A DNA stretch of 64,000 nt from Molossus alvarezi (taxonomy: Eukaryota > Chordata > Mammalia > Chiroptera > Molossidae): NCBI GenBank assembly GCA_037176705.1, contig CM073887.1, forward strand, positions 55,451,001-55,515,000. Reading direction: 5' to 3'. Shown here piece after piece: positions 1 through 10,307 of this stretch; the first letter of the stretch is position 1; each line of letters starts with the position of its first letter. The position numbers and the translations under genes are program-made. Below the pieces are notes generated by a model. That model worked only from the letters and a program-made list of their open reading frames with translations. It had not been told where the DNA came from and did not search any database.

Positions 1-700
1 GTCCCTTGTACACTCACGCAGGTCCCCACGCCGTCCCCTGCCAGGGTGCATAGGGGCCCCTCATTCAACGCCTGGGTCACCCGGCTCGGGCTGGTTGTCT
101 CTCGCAGCAGCCCAGGCAAACAGGAAGCGGGTCACGAGGACACGGGGAGACCCCTCCCATGGGAGGAGGCCAGCACGTCTACACCTGCAGGGCCGGTCTC
201 ACCTGCGGTTGGCGGGGGCCCGGGGTCGAGGGCGATGCCAGGCCCCCGGGGAGCCGAGCTGCAGAAGTGCGGGGCGCTGGCAGTCGGGGGTTGCCCCGCT
301 TTCGGGTGGCAGCGGCCCACCCACCTTGCCCGCGGGCCGGGGACCGCCCAGGTGACCTCTGGGGCCCAGCGCTCCCAGCCCCGCCCGGCTCGCCCCGCCC
401 CGGAATCCCGCTCCGCCACCCGCGCTGCATCTGTGAAATGGGGTAAGCGCCTCAGAGGGCGGCGCGTACACAACGACTGGGGGATCCGATTTCCCCCCTT
501 ATCCCTATGTAGGCCCAGAGTCGCCTCCTGCCTTCACACTTGGGGCACCACAGCCCAGATCCAGCGCTGGGTGGGGACTCACCCTGGGCTGGGCCACCCT
601 CTAGTGAAGAAGTCTTCAACCTGTTTCCTGGTTTTTAAAATGGGTGTGAGGGCAAAAGAGTCAAATCTTTAGAAAGAATTCCAAATCATGTAAGTTGAAA
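1..700. promoter_or_regulatory. GC-rich, CpG-dense edge region (possible CpG island)
   Basis: Positions about 170-470 are very GC- and CpG-rich, with several GC-box (CCCCGCCC-like) stretches near 380-405, unlike the AT-rich DNA that follows. This looks like the flank of a CpG island whose gene would lie to the left of the window. A MIR-like core (CATCTGTGAAATGGGG) sits near 429. The long open frames here are on both strands and overlap, as expected from stop-poor GC-rich DNA, so none is called as a gene. Confidence 0.4.
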
Positions 701-739
701 GTCCTCTCTAGGAGCTAGAGCTCAACCCTCCCAGCCTCC

Positions 740-1290
740 TTTGGAGTGTGGACAGGGCTCAAAAGAGTTATTGACTCTCATCCAGTGAATAAAGTATGGA
801 AAAGCAAAAGATAGGAACTTTCCAGTGGAGACACCTGGCAGACACCACCTTAACCAGATGGTCCTGGCTAACATCATAGTGGTTAAGGCTGCTTGATATC
901 AGGTAGTGAGAAGGGTACCTCATTACACCCCAAATGAAGGATGTCCTGCAGAAGACCCCATCAGTGCTCTGCAAAAATGCCCCAGTCATGAAAAAGAAAA
1001 AAGTCTGAGGAGGTGTCATGGACTGGATGAGACCCAGCAGATATGAGGACACAGTGAAATATGGGATCCTGAGCCAGAAAGGGGGCATTGGTGCCCAAAC
1101 TCGTGACACCCAAATAAAGCCTGCAGTTTCCTGAATTGTAACACAACCGAGAAACATAATTTCTCCACAGTTACAAGTGGCCATGCCTATAGGGGAAACA
1201 GGAGCATATGGAAGCACTTTGTACTATTTTTGGCAACTTTTCTGTAAATCTAAAATATTCCAAATTAAAACAATTTACTTTGAAAATGGG
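740..1290 (+). repeat. Old L1M 3'-UTR fragment
   Basis: The segment follows the well-known mammalian L1M 3' untranslated region in order: a GGAACTTTCCAGTGGAGA-like block, ACCTGGCAGACACCACCTTA, the AATAAAGCCTGCAGTTT block, and the ending CTTTTCTGTAAATCTAAAAT followed by an A-rich end. It is sense on the plus strand and much diverged. No coding sequence survives. Confidence 0.75.
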
Positions 1291-1309
1291 TATAATCCAA
1301 AAAACTGAA

Positions 1310-1440
1310 AAATGTTTTCAACATATATTAGGCACCCACTGTTTGCCCCGTACTGGCTGACACAGCAGTGGGCAGGACAGACAGGAAAATCCACTCTGCT
1401 GGAGACATTTATATTCTTTATTCTAGTAATTCTATTAATT
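1310..1440. repeat. Old dispersed repeat remnant
   Basis: The stretch around AGGCACCCACTGTTTGCCC and ACAGCAGTGGGCAGGACAG resembles a common old mammalian repeat with a 'last to next category' pattern: a block about size classes followed by a block ending in ACAGAC. A second diverged relative lies at about 51360-51650. I did not assign the family. Confidence 0.3.
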
Positions 1441-1589
1441 ACTCTCCTTTTTTGGGGTGGGGTGGGTCATCTCTTTCCATTTTATAATTTATGTACTCTT
1501 TGCAGTTTTGCTTAAAAACCTGGTTAGTTTAAAAAAAAAAAAAAAGCCTGGTTAGTTCTTTTACCAGCAGAACAAATATAGACTTCCTT

Positions 1590-2099
1590 TTAACATATCT
1601 GTGGTCTAATGTAAATACAGGAAACAGAGACCTCACTACAGGTTCAGGGCAGTGGTTGCTTTCTGGGGAGACAGGAAGGGGAATGGAATTGGGGTTCAAG
1701 GACAAGGGGTTTGGAAAAGGGGCTTCAAATCAATACCTACTGTTTTATTTCACATAAAAGGAAAAAAGAGATTATCAGAACCAATTAGGACCAAATGTTA
1801 ACATTTGTTTCTTCATGTGGCTAGTACAGGAGTGTTTTAGGGGTGATCTATGCTTCCTGTCTTTTTTTTTTTTTTTAATCACACAAAATTATATTTATTA
1901 TCTTACTGTAATATGTAGTCTTTATAGAAAAGTTGGAAAATACTAAAAAGCACAAAGAAAACAATTACACTCTCCAGTAATACCTCTGCCTGGAGAGTCA
2001 CTATCCATTAAGTCTTTTTTCTGTTGATTTCTCTATGCCTATATTTGTCTTCAGAAAAATGGGATACTAGTGATACCATTTTTATAAAGCCTTAGTGTT
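1590..2099 (+). repeat. Old repeat, inverted partner of 7325-7640
   Basis: The block at 1770-1850 (AACCAATTAGGACCAAATGT, then CTTCATGTGGCTAGTACAGG and GTGTTTTAGG) matches the reverse complement of 7338-7405. Both are diverged members of one old interspersed family; the downstream text (ACTCTCCAGTAATACCTCTG) resembles sequences often associated with old L1 3' ends. The family is not assigned with certainty. Confidence 0.35.
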
Positions 2100-2109
2100 A
2101 ACATTTTCT

Positions 2110-2364
2110 CTCTCTATATATTTTTATCCTCACCCGAGGACATTTTTGCATTAATCTTCAGATAGAGTGGGAAGGAGAGGGGGAGGAAGAGAGAGAGAGA
2201 AACATCAATGTGAGAGAGACACATTGACTGGTCGTCACCTACACAACCCCAACTGGGGCCGGGGACAAACTGCAACGAAGGTACGTGCCCTTAGCAGGAA
2301 CCGAACCCGGGTCTCTTTGGTCTGCGGGCCAATGCTCTAACTGCTGAGCCAAACCGGCCAGGGC
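2110..2364 (-). repeat. VES SINE, form A
   Basis: Full-length minus-strand copy from the T-run and ATCCTCACCCGAGG tail complement to the GCCAAACCGGCCAGGGC head. It is flanked by the direct repeat AACATTTTCT (2100-2109 and 2365-2374), the target-site duplication. Confidence 0.95.
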
Positions 2365-2689
2365 AACATTTTCTACATATTTTTTTAAATTAAAAAGTAT
2401 GCAAAAGCACGTGATTAAAATAAACCAGGTTTTGTGCAGCGCGTGTAATGAAATTTGTGGATTCTCTGGTCGTCTCTGGGATTCTGAGTAAGCTGTTCTC
2501 CTTCCATGTGCCCAGAGAAATTCTGTTCTGCTGATTTTCTGTGAGGGTAGACCAGGACTTGGCTCAGAGCCTCTCTCCCCCTCCAGTCCTGCCTTGCTTC
2601 CCAACAGCAACGTTAATCCCATGGTTGAGTGCCTCCTTTGGCACCTGTGTACCCTGCCCCGCCTCCCCTCTCCCCTTGCTCTTACCACT

Positions 2690-3470
2690 TCTCTTTTTAC
2701 CACTTCCTGGAATAGGGACATGCTCTGACCTCAGGGCCTTGGCACTTGCTGTTCCACTTCCTAGAAGACTCTTCCCTCTCCAGATTACCCCCACCTCAAC
2801 CCTGTGGATCCCCTAAAATACACCCCTCTACCCCCATCTGACTCCCTCTCCAGCTGCATTTTTCTCTGTCACTCTTAGCAGGACCTGACAAACACACATC
2901 TTTCTTTTGGTCTGTCTCTCCAAGGCGGTAAGAACTTTCTTGGTCCGGTTCTCTGTTGTGTTTCTCTGGCATCTAGAATGCAGGTGCACAAAGGTGGTTG
3001 CTCCAGAATTATTTGGGGGATAATGGAGCAAAGGGATACTCTTTCAGGACCCCTCTATCCTCTGGTCTGAATGTGCAGCCTCCCCTGCTCCCTCCTGGCT
3101 TCATCCCTTGAATGGATTCCACCAATTCCTCTACAGCTGGCTTCGATTCTAATGTCAGTGGTGTTGTGGTTGATAATCTGCTCTGGATGCAACTCTTGGA
3201 GATACTTCAGTGAGCCCTGCTTAGATTCTGCATCCCTCTCACATCTTAGCCACAGTGCCCAAGTCACACTAAGCACCTCAGGGCCCACCGCAGGGCCTTT
3301 GCACTTACTGTCTTCTCCACTAGACCATGCTCCCCTCATCTTCCTGTCATTGAGTACTTGGCTTAAATGCCACCTTCTCAGACTACCCTGACATAATTAG
3401 CACCCCCTCACCCCTCAGTCTCTGCCATTGTCAAGCACCCCTTCCCCATTCTCCCCACCAAGAGTTCCTG
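2690..3470 (+). repeat. L2 LINE 3'-region fragments
   Basis: Two blocks carry the L2 signature 'ctcagggcctttgcact..ctgt' (around 2728 and 3278) followed by CTCAGACTACCCTGAC-like text near 3376. They are sense on the plus strand, old and interrupted by unrecognised sequence. No reading frame is retained. Confidence 0.6.
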
Positions 3471-3785
3471 TAAAAGCAGGTCTGAGTGGACACCCAATGT
3501 ACTCTCAGTGGGGGCAGATGTGGACACAGGGCTAACATTACTTCTGACAAGCACAGGTCAGTGAAGGCAGGTGGGCACCAGACTCGCACGTGTAGTGAGA
3601 GAGCACACAGAGGCCAGTGGGATGGTATCAGGAGGTGGGGAAGAGAGGCTAAAGGGGTCATAGGAACAATGGCCTGTAGCTATGGAGTGGACACTGGTTC
3701 TGGAGAGTGACGGGTTTGGAGGACAGGGTCCAAGATGTGTTTTTAAAATATCAAATATCAGTCTGGAAAAAAAGCAAGTCAAAGA
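3471..3785. other. No recognised feature
   Basis: Single-copy-looking DNA between the L2 remnants and the CTAT microsatellite. Short open frames on both strands overlap each other and show no family resemblance. Confidence 0.4.
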
Positions 3786-3789
3786 CAAA

Positions 3790-3945
3790 TCTATATCATC
3801 CATCCATCCATATATTTATCATCTATCTATCATCTATCTATCTATCTATCTATCTATCTCCATATCTCTGTCTACCTTTATCTATATCTATCTCTATCAC
3901 TGTCTACATCTATCTTTCTACCTATCAATCACTATACTTGATACA
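3790..3945. repeat. (CTAT)n tetranucleotide microsatellite
   Basis: An impure run of ATCT/CTAT units, longest uninterrupted at 3824-3858, degrading to CTATATCTATCT variants up to about 3930. Length variation between individuals is likely. Confidence 0.9.
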
Positions 3946-3954
3946 CTATATCTT

Positions 3955-4229
3955 TTTTTTTTTAAACATTTTTTTTTAATTAATTTTTTTATCCTCACCT
4001 GAGGACATTTTTCCATTTTTTTGTTCAGATAGAGTGGGAGGGAGAGAGGAAGAGAAAGAGAGAGAGAAACATCGACGTGAAAGGGACACATTGAGTGGCT
4101 GCCACCCACATGACCAACCAGGGCTGGGGACAAACTGCAACCGAGGTACGTGCCCTTAGCGGGAACCGAACCTGGGTCTCTCTGGACCGCAGGCCAATGC
4201 TCTAACCGCTGAGCCAAACTGGCCAGGGT
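3955..4229 (-). repeat. VES SINE, form A
   Basis: Complete minus-strand copy inserted at the end of the CTAT microsatellite. The 15-bp direct repeat GATACACTATATCTT flanks it (3940-3954 and 4230-4244), a perfect target-site duplication, so the insertion is young. Confidence 0.95.
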
Positions 4230-4264
4230 GATACACTATATCTTGATACAAAACTATAAGTGCT

Positions 4265-4270
4265 GTGCTC

Positions 4271-4301
<31 letters not shown>

Positions 4302-4341
4302 AATACAGAGAAGATTAGCATGGCCCCTGAAAAAAAACCCC
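4265..4341 (+). pseudogene. RNU6: U6 snRNA retropseudogene, 3'-truncated
   Basis: Positions 4265-4329 read as U6 spliceosomal RNA from its first base (GTGCTCGCTTCGGCAGCACA) through the ACAGAGA box to GGCCCCTG, with one change (AACAATACAG instead of AACGATACAG). The sequence then jumps to an A-run, missing the 3' stem and the terminal U's. Flanking direct repeats AAAACTATAAGTGCT (4250-4264) and AAAACTAAAAGTGCT (4342-4356) differ at one base in fifteen. This is a cDNA inserted by L1 machinery, not a functional U6 gene: no U6 upstream promoter (PSE and TATA at the usual spacing) was recognised. Confidence 0.92.
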
Positions 4342-4420
4342 AAAACTAAAAGTGCTTGGTTCTATACACCAAGAAGAAATTCTGGTGCCAACAGGAACCA
4401 AATTAAGAGTGATATCCTTG

Positions 4421-4672
4421 CCCTGGCCGGTTTGGCTCAGCAGTTAGAATGTTGGCCTATGAACCAGAGAGACCCGAGTTCAGTTCCTGCTAAGGGCATG
4501 TACCTTGGTTGCAGTTTGTCCCCGCCCCGGTTGGGGTCGTGCGGGTGGCAACCACTTGATGCGTCTCTCTCACGTTGATGTTTCTCTCTCTCTCTTCCTC
4601 CCTCTCTCCCTCCTGCTCTATCTAAAGATAAATGCAAAAGTGTCCTCAGATAAGGATAAAAAAAAAAAAAAA
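4421..4672 (+). repeat. VES SINE, form A
   Basis: Plus-strand copy from CCCTGGCCGGTTTGGCTCAG to a 15-base A-tail. Approximate target duplication AAGAGTGATATCC (left) and AAGAGTGGTGTCC (right). Confidence 0.93.
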
Positions 4673-4924
4673 GAGTGGTGTCCTCTCAGGAGAGCTGTGA
4701 TGGGACATTATTACTTTCTACTTTATTAATTTCTTTATTTAATTCCTCTTTAAAAATTATAAGCTGGTAATATTTTTGTCATCAGGAAAACAATGTTTAC
4801 CTAAATAATCATTCTGATGAAGCATGGGCGATTGCTGAGGGAGGGTAAGCCTGCAGCGAGCGGACCCAGAACTGGCGCTCTGGATGGTGTTCAAAGTGGT
4901 GCTGCCCGGGTGCTCGGCAGCTGT

Positions 4925-5190
4925 CTGCCTGGGCTCATACTCCAGTTCCTCTGCTGTTCCTTATGTGTATAACTGTTGGCTAGGGATCCTACCTCTCTGT
5001 ACCTTATTTCTTCACCTTTAACATGGATGGTATTACAGTCGTTCAATGCAGGGTGTTGTGTGGATCAAAAGACCTGCCACGGATGGAACATGCGGAATAA
5101 CACCTTGCTGGTGGCAATCGCTCACTGTAAGCCAGCTGCCATTGCTTACTATTATTATTATTATTGTTGTTATTATTGCCATCACTATAA
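4925..5190 (+). repeat. MIR SINE with (TTA)n tail
   Basis: The core TACCTCTCTGTACCTTATTTCTTCACC and the following block match the MIR core domain, and the element ends in a TTA-repeat tract at 5148-5178, where MIRs normally end. Diverged and old. Confidence 0.65.
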
Positions 5191-5194
5191 TGTG

Positions 5195-5595
5195 TATTAT
5201 TAGATAGACTAGGGCAGTGGCAATTTGAATAAACTTAACATGTCTAAGAAGCAGAAATGGTGGTTGGGGGACCAACTCAGTCCAGTTTGCCTCAGACCTT
5301 CCTGTTTTAGCGTAGAAAGTCCCACATCCCAGAAACCCTCTTGGTCTTGGGTACACTGGAAGACAGTTGGTCACCCTAAGATAGATCTTGGGACCCAAAG
5401 GTAACAGGGAGGAATCTCTGGCAACTTCCAGCTTTTGGGCCTGGTAAATCAGAACCCACTTCAAGGACCCTCAGGGAGACGAACCATTTGGGGGAAGGAC
5501 GTAAACCCAAGTGTGGATGCATTGAATTTGAGGGACCTCTTGCCTGTCCAGGTGGGAGAAGACAGATTTTCCTGTGGGAAGTTCAGATAGACATC
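5195..5595. other. No recognised feature
   Basis: Unassigned DNA between the MIR and an old L1 fragment. Nothing resembling a gene or promoter is visible. Confidence 0.35.
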
Positions 5596-5599
5596 CCAG

Positions 5600-5905
5600 A
5601 ATTTTATTCTGAAATATTTTAAACATACAGCAAAGTTGGAAGAATTATACAGTGACTACCCACAGATTTCTGGATACCACTATTAAAATTTGAATATATT
5701 TGTTTCAATATCTATCCATTCATTTATCTTACTTTTTACCCATGTTAGTATAAGTCACAGACATCTGCACACTTTCCTCTCAAGACCTCAGTGATCCTAT
5801 CATTAACTAGAGTTTAGTATTTGTTTGCAGTTCTTTTCTCGGATGTAAAATGTACATACAATGATATACACCACCCTTAAGGGTACCCAGGCTGAGTTCT
5901 GATAA
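5600..5905 (-). repeat. Old L1-type fragment, antisense
   Basis: The text AAACATACAGCAAAGTTGGA, then ATATCTATCCATTCATTTATC and ATTAACTAGAGTTTAGTATTTG, is a familiar antisense segment of old mammalian L1 3' regions. The continuation of the same family type appears at 10690-10900. Subfamily assignment is uncertain. Confidence 0.5.
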
Positions 5906-5984
5906 ACCTCAAACAGAGCCTTTAAGGAAATTATTTACTCATTTCTGGTGAGTTTCCAAACTACAATAAAAATTACTAGAAGCA

Positions 5985-6165
5985 GCTCAGGCTCTGCCAC
6001 AGGCCTAAAGCTCTGTGACGTGGAGCTAGTGGCTTAACCTTTCTGGGTCTCATCTTCCCATTTCTGAAATGGGAACAGTGCCTTTCTGAGAGCTGATGTG
6101 GTTCTTGTGTAGTACATCTATGAAGAAATAATGAAGAATGCCTTAAAAAACACTCACTTTTCATA
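5985..6165 (+). repeat. MIR SINE
   Basis: GGCTCTGCCACAGGCCTAAA, then GTGGCTTAACCTTTCTGGGTCTC and CATTTCTGAAATGGGAACAG follow the MIR consensus order (CTCTGCCACTTA, TTACTTAACCTCTCTG, CATCTGTAAAATGGGGATAA). Confidence 0.75.
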
Positions 6166-6770
6166 TTACCCATCTGGAACAGTAAAAATAAAATTATAGT
6201 TGGTGGAAGAAGAAATTAAAGGGCAAAGTATGTTGTTGAAAAATGTCAAAGATGCCCAAGATAGGTACCAGCGTGGGGCACAGGTCAAGGAGAGGGAGGC
6301 TGTGAGCTAAGTCCTGACCCACCACCACAGAAAACCAGCAGACGGGGGTGAAGAGAGGGAGAACCTTGTGCATGCAGAACCTTGAAGATGACCGGAGGGA
6401 GTTAGCTGAGACTCCATAGGTCAGACCCTGTGAAATGGCTCATTAATTTTAATCATGTGCATATACTTTTTAATTTTAATTTAATCTGAAAAACACAGGC
6501 AAGATTCTGACATGTGCTACCACGTGGATGAATCTCAAGGACATTATGCTAGGTGAAATAAGCCAGTCACAAACAGTCTGTGTGATCCTCTACTGTGGTC
6601 AAATTCACAGAGACAGAAGGTAGAAGGGTGTGCGAGGGGCTAGGGAGGAGGGGATGAGGAGTTAGTGTTCAATGGGGATAGAGATTGAGTTTGGGAAGAT
6701 GAACAAGTTCTGGAGACGGACAGTGGTAATGGTTGCCACTGAATTGGACACTTAAAAATGGGAAAAATGG

Positions 6771-7008
6771 ACCTGGCCAGTTTGGCTCAGCGGTATAGCG
6801 ACAGGCAGCGGACCAATAAGTCATGGATTTGATTTGTAGTTTGATTCCAACCAAGGGCACGTACCTCATTTGCAGTTAGAGCTGGCCCTGGTTGGGGTCA
6901 TGCAGGAGGCAGCTAGTTGACTTGTCTTTTTCACCGTGATGTTTCTCTCTCTCCCTCTCACTCTATCTGAAGATAAACAGAAAAATATCCTCCAGCGAGG
7001 ATTAAAAA
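6771..7008 (+). repeat. VES SINE, form A
   Basis: Plus-strand copy with a diverged head (ACCTGGCCAGTTTGGCTCAG) and A-poor tail, inserted into the L1M 3'-UTR. Confidence 0.9.
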
Positions 7009-7039
7009 CAAATGGGACAGTCAGTTTTATGGTATATGT

Positions 7040-7279
7040 ATTTTTTTTTTTTTTTTTATCCTCACCCGAGGACATTTTTTTCCGTTTTTTGCACAGATAG
7101 AGTGGGAGGGAGAGAGAGAAACATCGACATGAAAGGGACACATCGAGTGGCTGCCACCGCACGACCAACCAGGGCTGGGGACAAACTGCAACCAAGGTAC
7201 ATGCCCTAAGCGGGAACCGAACCCGGGTCTCTCCGGACCGCAGGCCGATGCTCTAACCGCTGAGCCAAACCGGCCAGGG
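7040..7279 (-). repeat. VES SINE, form A
   Basis: Minus-strand copy inserted only about 30 bp from the previous, opposite-strand copy. Target duplication ATGTATTT on both sides. The two copies form a large inverted repeat. Confidence 0.93.
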
Positions 7280-7324
7280 CATGTATTTTACCTAAATAAA
7301 AAACAACAACCCAGAAAGCAGAGA

Positions 7325-7640
7325 AGGTAGTTCCTAAAACATGCCTGTACCACCACATGAAGAAGTAAATGTTAATATTTGGTTCTAATTGTTTCAGATA
7401 TATGTTTTCCTTTTAATGAAAGAAAACAGTAGGAGCAAATTCAAAGCCCCCTCTCCCCCAATTTCAATGAACAAAATCCCAAATAGTTTACAGTGAGAAG
7501 CCTCCCTCCCACTCTGGTCCCCCAATTTACCCCTGCCACCACTTTGGAGGCAATGAGCTTACCAGATCTTTATGTCTCTTTCCAGAGATAATTATGATTT
7601 CAGGCTGATAACTTTAAGTTGAAAAGCATATGATAATTTA
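7325..7640 (-). repeat. Old repeat, inverted partner of 1720-2050
   Basis: Contains the reverse complement of the block at 1770-1850, including ACCACATGAAGAAGTAAATG and GGTTCTAATTGTTTCAGA. Old and not assigned to a named family. Confidence 0.35.
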
Positions 7641-7841
7641 GCTGTGTTTAAAGCAGTACCAGAGTGTTTAAGAGAACACATTTCCCCCTCTTTATATGTT
7701 TACTTTTTGAATTTATAATAATTGCTAAGGATCCCAGAAGGGTTTGCTTGGTGGAGGCATTTAACAGATTAAAGAATGCAATATATCACTTTAATAAATG
7801 CCATCTACAATGCTTAAGCAATTTCAATCCACTACATTTCT

Positions 7842-8081
7842 TTTTTTTTTTTTTTATCCTCACCCGAGGACATTTTTCCATTTTTTGTACAGATAGAGTG
7901 GGAGGGGGAGAGAGAGAGAAACATCGACGTGAAAGGGACACATCGAGTGGCTGCCACCCGCACGACCAACCAGGGCCGGGGACAAACTGCAACCGAGGTA
8001 CTTGCCCTTAGCAGGAACCTAACCCTGGTCTCTCTGTACCGCAGGCCGACGCTCCAACCGCTGAGCCAAACCGGCCAGGGC
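7842..8081 (-). repeat. VES SINE, form A
   Basis: Complete copy close to the apparent consensus. Perfect 14-bp target duplication TCCACTACATTTCT (7828-7841, 8082-8095). Confidence 0.95.
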
Positions 8082-8095
8082 TCCACTACATTTCT

Positions 8096-8615
8096 AAATG
8101 GACCCAAATTTGGACCCAATGGCCTCTTGGAAAGTGATGGTCCACCTTGCCAGGTGTGAAAAAGTAACATAATAGCTGTAATTGGAATTACAGGCTGAAG
8201 GGAAACCGTGTTTCTCAAGGTACAACTTAAATGGATTATACATTTACTAAGGAACTACAAAGGGATTTTTCTAGGCATGAAGGCTGCCCCCAAACCCAGA
8301 CACTGGAATGAGTTTGTTTGATTTTAGGAACCAAAAGGCTATCGTGGCTGGAGCAGAGGTAGGGAGAGGGAAAGGGGAGGACATGAAGGCTGGGAGGTGA
8401 GAAGGGGGTGTGTGGGGTAGATCGAGTGGGGCTTGGGGGCTGCAGGGAGGGGAGCTTTTATCTCCAGTGAGGTGGGCTCAATGGAGAATTCAGCGTAGAG
8501 GAGGGACTGGTCTAATTTAGATTCTGCATAACTTTCACTTGCTATGGGGCGCCACTGGGTGGCTGGAGCGGATGGGAAAACTTGGGTGGTAGGGACTTAT
8601 CTCCCACCTACTAAT
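8096..8615. other. No recognised gene; unassigned DNA
   Basis: Purine-rich, apparently single-copy sequence. Near 8547-8561 the string GCGCCACTGGGTGGC resembles a CTCF core motif (about 12 of 15 positions by eye), but no scoring was possible. Confidence 0.3.
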
Positions 8616-8621
8616 TAAAAA

Positions 8622-8698
8622 CAACACAACACAACACAACACAACACAACACAACACAACACAACACAACACAACACAACACAACACAACACGACACA
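8622..8698. repeat. (ACAAC)n pentanucleotide microsatellite
   Basis: About fifteen near-perfect ACAAC/ACACA units. On the minus strand this yields a low-complexity Val-Cys-Cys-Leu translation, which is an artefact and not a gene. Confidence 0.95.
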
Positions 8699-8699
8699 A

Positions 8700-9370
8700 A
8701 AAACACCCGGAACGCCAGAGCCTGAGAACCTTTCGGACCCTTGACCTGTTCTTTGCTGCCCCCGCGTGGCCATAGCCTGAACTGCAGCGACATCGGAGAG
8801 ACAGGTCTTCCTTTTCGGTGAGCAAAGGCTTCTTCCCAGCCCCGTTGTGCCCAGTGCGGAGGGTCCTGCAATGGATCCGGCCAAGGGCTGCGCTAGAGAA
8901 ACTTCCAGAGGAGGAATGTGTGAGACACGCGGAAAGTCAGATGTTTGCAGGATAACCTGAAGAGTCCCGGTCTTCTCAGGAAATTGCAAATTGTGTTGGT
9001 TTCAGAGAGATTTTTTTTTTTTCAGAGAGATTTTTAGAGGAAGGGTTTTTGGGCAGCGTCTTCAAGGACCAGTAGGAGCTTTTCAGGAAGGCACAATAAG
9101 AAAAGTCATTCTAGGCAGAAGGAAGGGCATGTACAAAGCAAAGTCAACACTGAACTCCTGTTATACCCCCTAGCCCCTAAACTTCTCATTCCAACCTGGG
9201 TCATGGGGTTACCATTTGAGTACCACACCTAGTACTCCACCTGAACGCCTCTCTTCCTCTCACTCCTGCCACCCCCATGGCACTTCCTGGGGCTGGACAC
9301 CCATCACCTGGGAGATGGGTGCCTGTCCCACTCTTTAATTCCTAGTCGTCCACCCCAGTCCCAGAGGTCT
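8700..9370. other. Unassigned single-copy-like DNA
   Basis: Moderately GC-rich to about 8960, then mixed. The string GCTGCCCCCGCGTGGCCA near 8755-8772 resembles a CTCF motif in the same orientation as the one near 8547. No open frame with family resemblance was seen. Confidence 0.3.
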
Positions 9371-9379
9371 CTTTTCCTG

Positions 9380-9485
9380 TCTCTCCCCTGCTCACACATC
9401 TCCCATGGCCCCCCAGTGCTCTAAAAAGGAAGCCTAGCCCATCAGCCTGAAGCCGTGGAAGACCCAGCCCTGCCTACCCCATGGT
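9380..9485 (+). repeat. L2 LINE fragment
   Basis: CCCAGTGCTCTAAAAAGGAAGCCTAGCCC followed by GCCTGAAGCCGTGGAAGACCC and CCTGCCTACCCC matches the L2 block that in less diverged copies reads as 'caaactccttagcctggcattcaaggccct'. Confidence 0.4.
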
Positions 9486-9581
9486 ATCGTGTGAACAGCT
9501 GCACAAGTAATAATAACCACAGCACCTACCTCTACTTATTGAGGGCCTACCTGATGCCAGTCCGTGTGTCATGCAGTTTAT

Positions 9582-9838
9582 TTATTTATTTTAAATAATT
9601 TTTCTTTATTGATTTTAGAGAGAGGAAGGGAGATAGAAACATTGATGAGACAGAACATCGACTGGCCTCCTTTTGCATGCCCTGCTCTGGGGATCTGGCC
9701 CACAACCTGGGCATGTGCCCTGACCAGGAGTCAAACTGGTGACCTCCTGGTGCATGGGACATGCCTTGAAAGGGAATCGAACTGCAACCCTTTGGCATCC
9801 AGACTGATGCTCTAACCACCTCGCACACCAACCGAGGC
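9582..9838 (-). repeat. VES SINE, form B
   Basis: Minus-strand copy with the TTTATTGATTTTAGAGAGAG tail side. Approximate target duplication GTGTCATGCAGTTTA / GTGTTATGCTGTTTA. The head is diverged (CACACCAACCGAGGCA). Confidence 0.85.
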
Positions 9839-9890
9839 ATGTGTTATGCTGTTTAAAGGTGACTTCACAACAGCTTTATCGCTCTCATTT

Positions 9891-10125
9891 ATTTTTTAAT
9901 CCTCACCCGAGGACATTTTTCCATTTTTTTGTTCAGATAGAGTGGGAGGAAGAGAGAGAGAGAAATATCGACATGAAAGGGACACATCAAGTGGCTGCCA
10001 CCCGCACAACCCAACCAGGGCCAGGGACAAACTGCAACCAAGGTACGTGCCCTTAGTGGGAACTGAACCTGGGTCTCTCTGGACCGCAGGCCAATGCTCT
10101 AACCGCTGAGCCAAACCGGCCAGGG
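9891..10125 (-). repeat. VES SINE, form A
   Basis: Perfect 17-bp target duplication CTTTATCGCTCTCATTT (9874-9890 and 10126-10142). Confidence 0.95.
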
Positions 10126-10307
10126 CTTTATCGCTCTCATTTTACAGAAGAGCAAACTGATGTTCAGAAAACTCAAGGGACTTGTCCAAGGTCACCAGCC
10201 TGCATGTGAACTAAGTTTTTTCCAACTCCAAAGCTTAGGCTGAACCCCAACACCCTGTCTCCGTGACACATTTCTGTTGTGATGGGTTTAATTCTTTGCT
10301 ATTGTTC

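Larger units (their letters stand above)
6490..7312 (+). repeat. L1M 3' end, split by two SINEs
   Basis: Positions 6510-6770 follow the end of old L1M ORF2 and its 3'-UTR (GGATGAATCTCAAGGACATTATGCTA, ATAAGCCAGTCAC, TTGGGAAGATGAACAAGTTCTGGAGA, CACTTAAAAATGG). The sequence resumes between and after the SINEs at 6771-7008 and 7040-7279, ending in ACCTAAATAAAAAACAACAA. Removing both SINEs restores the order of the old element. Confidence 0.75.
9505..10260 (-). repeat. MIR SINE split by two VES SINEs
   Basis: The left part (AATAATAACCACAGCACCTACC, TTATTGAGGGCCTACCTGATGCCAG) and the right part (TTTTACAGAAGAGCAAACTGA, GACTTGTCCAAGGTCACCAGCC) are consecutive pieces of an antisense MIR. SINEs at 9582-9838 and 9891-10125 interrupt it. 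Confidence 0.75.

Noticed and set aside
46..672. Long open frame of 208 codons in the GC-rich edge
   Set aside because: Overlapping open frames on both strands, no recognisable domain; open because GC-rich DNA has few stops.
3918..4217. Many frames beginning MAQRLEHWPAVQRDPGSVPA or similar
   Set aside because: They are the translated VES SINE head and recur at every copy; no gene.
4421..4500. tRNA gene candidates from the B boxes in SINE heads
   Set aside because: The heads are tRNA-derived but lack a foldable complete cloverleaf and always continue into the SINE body.
8535..8989. Cys/Val-rich open frames on the minus strand
   Set aside because: They are translations of the (ACAAC)n microsatellite in three frames.
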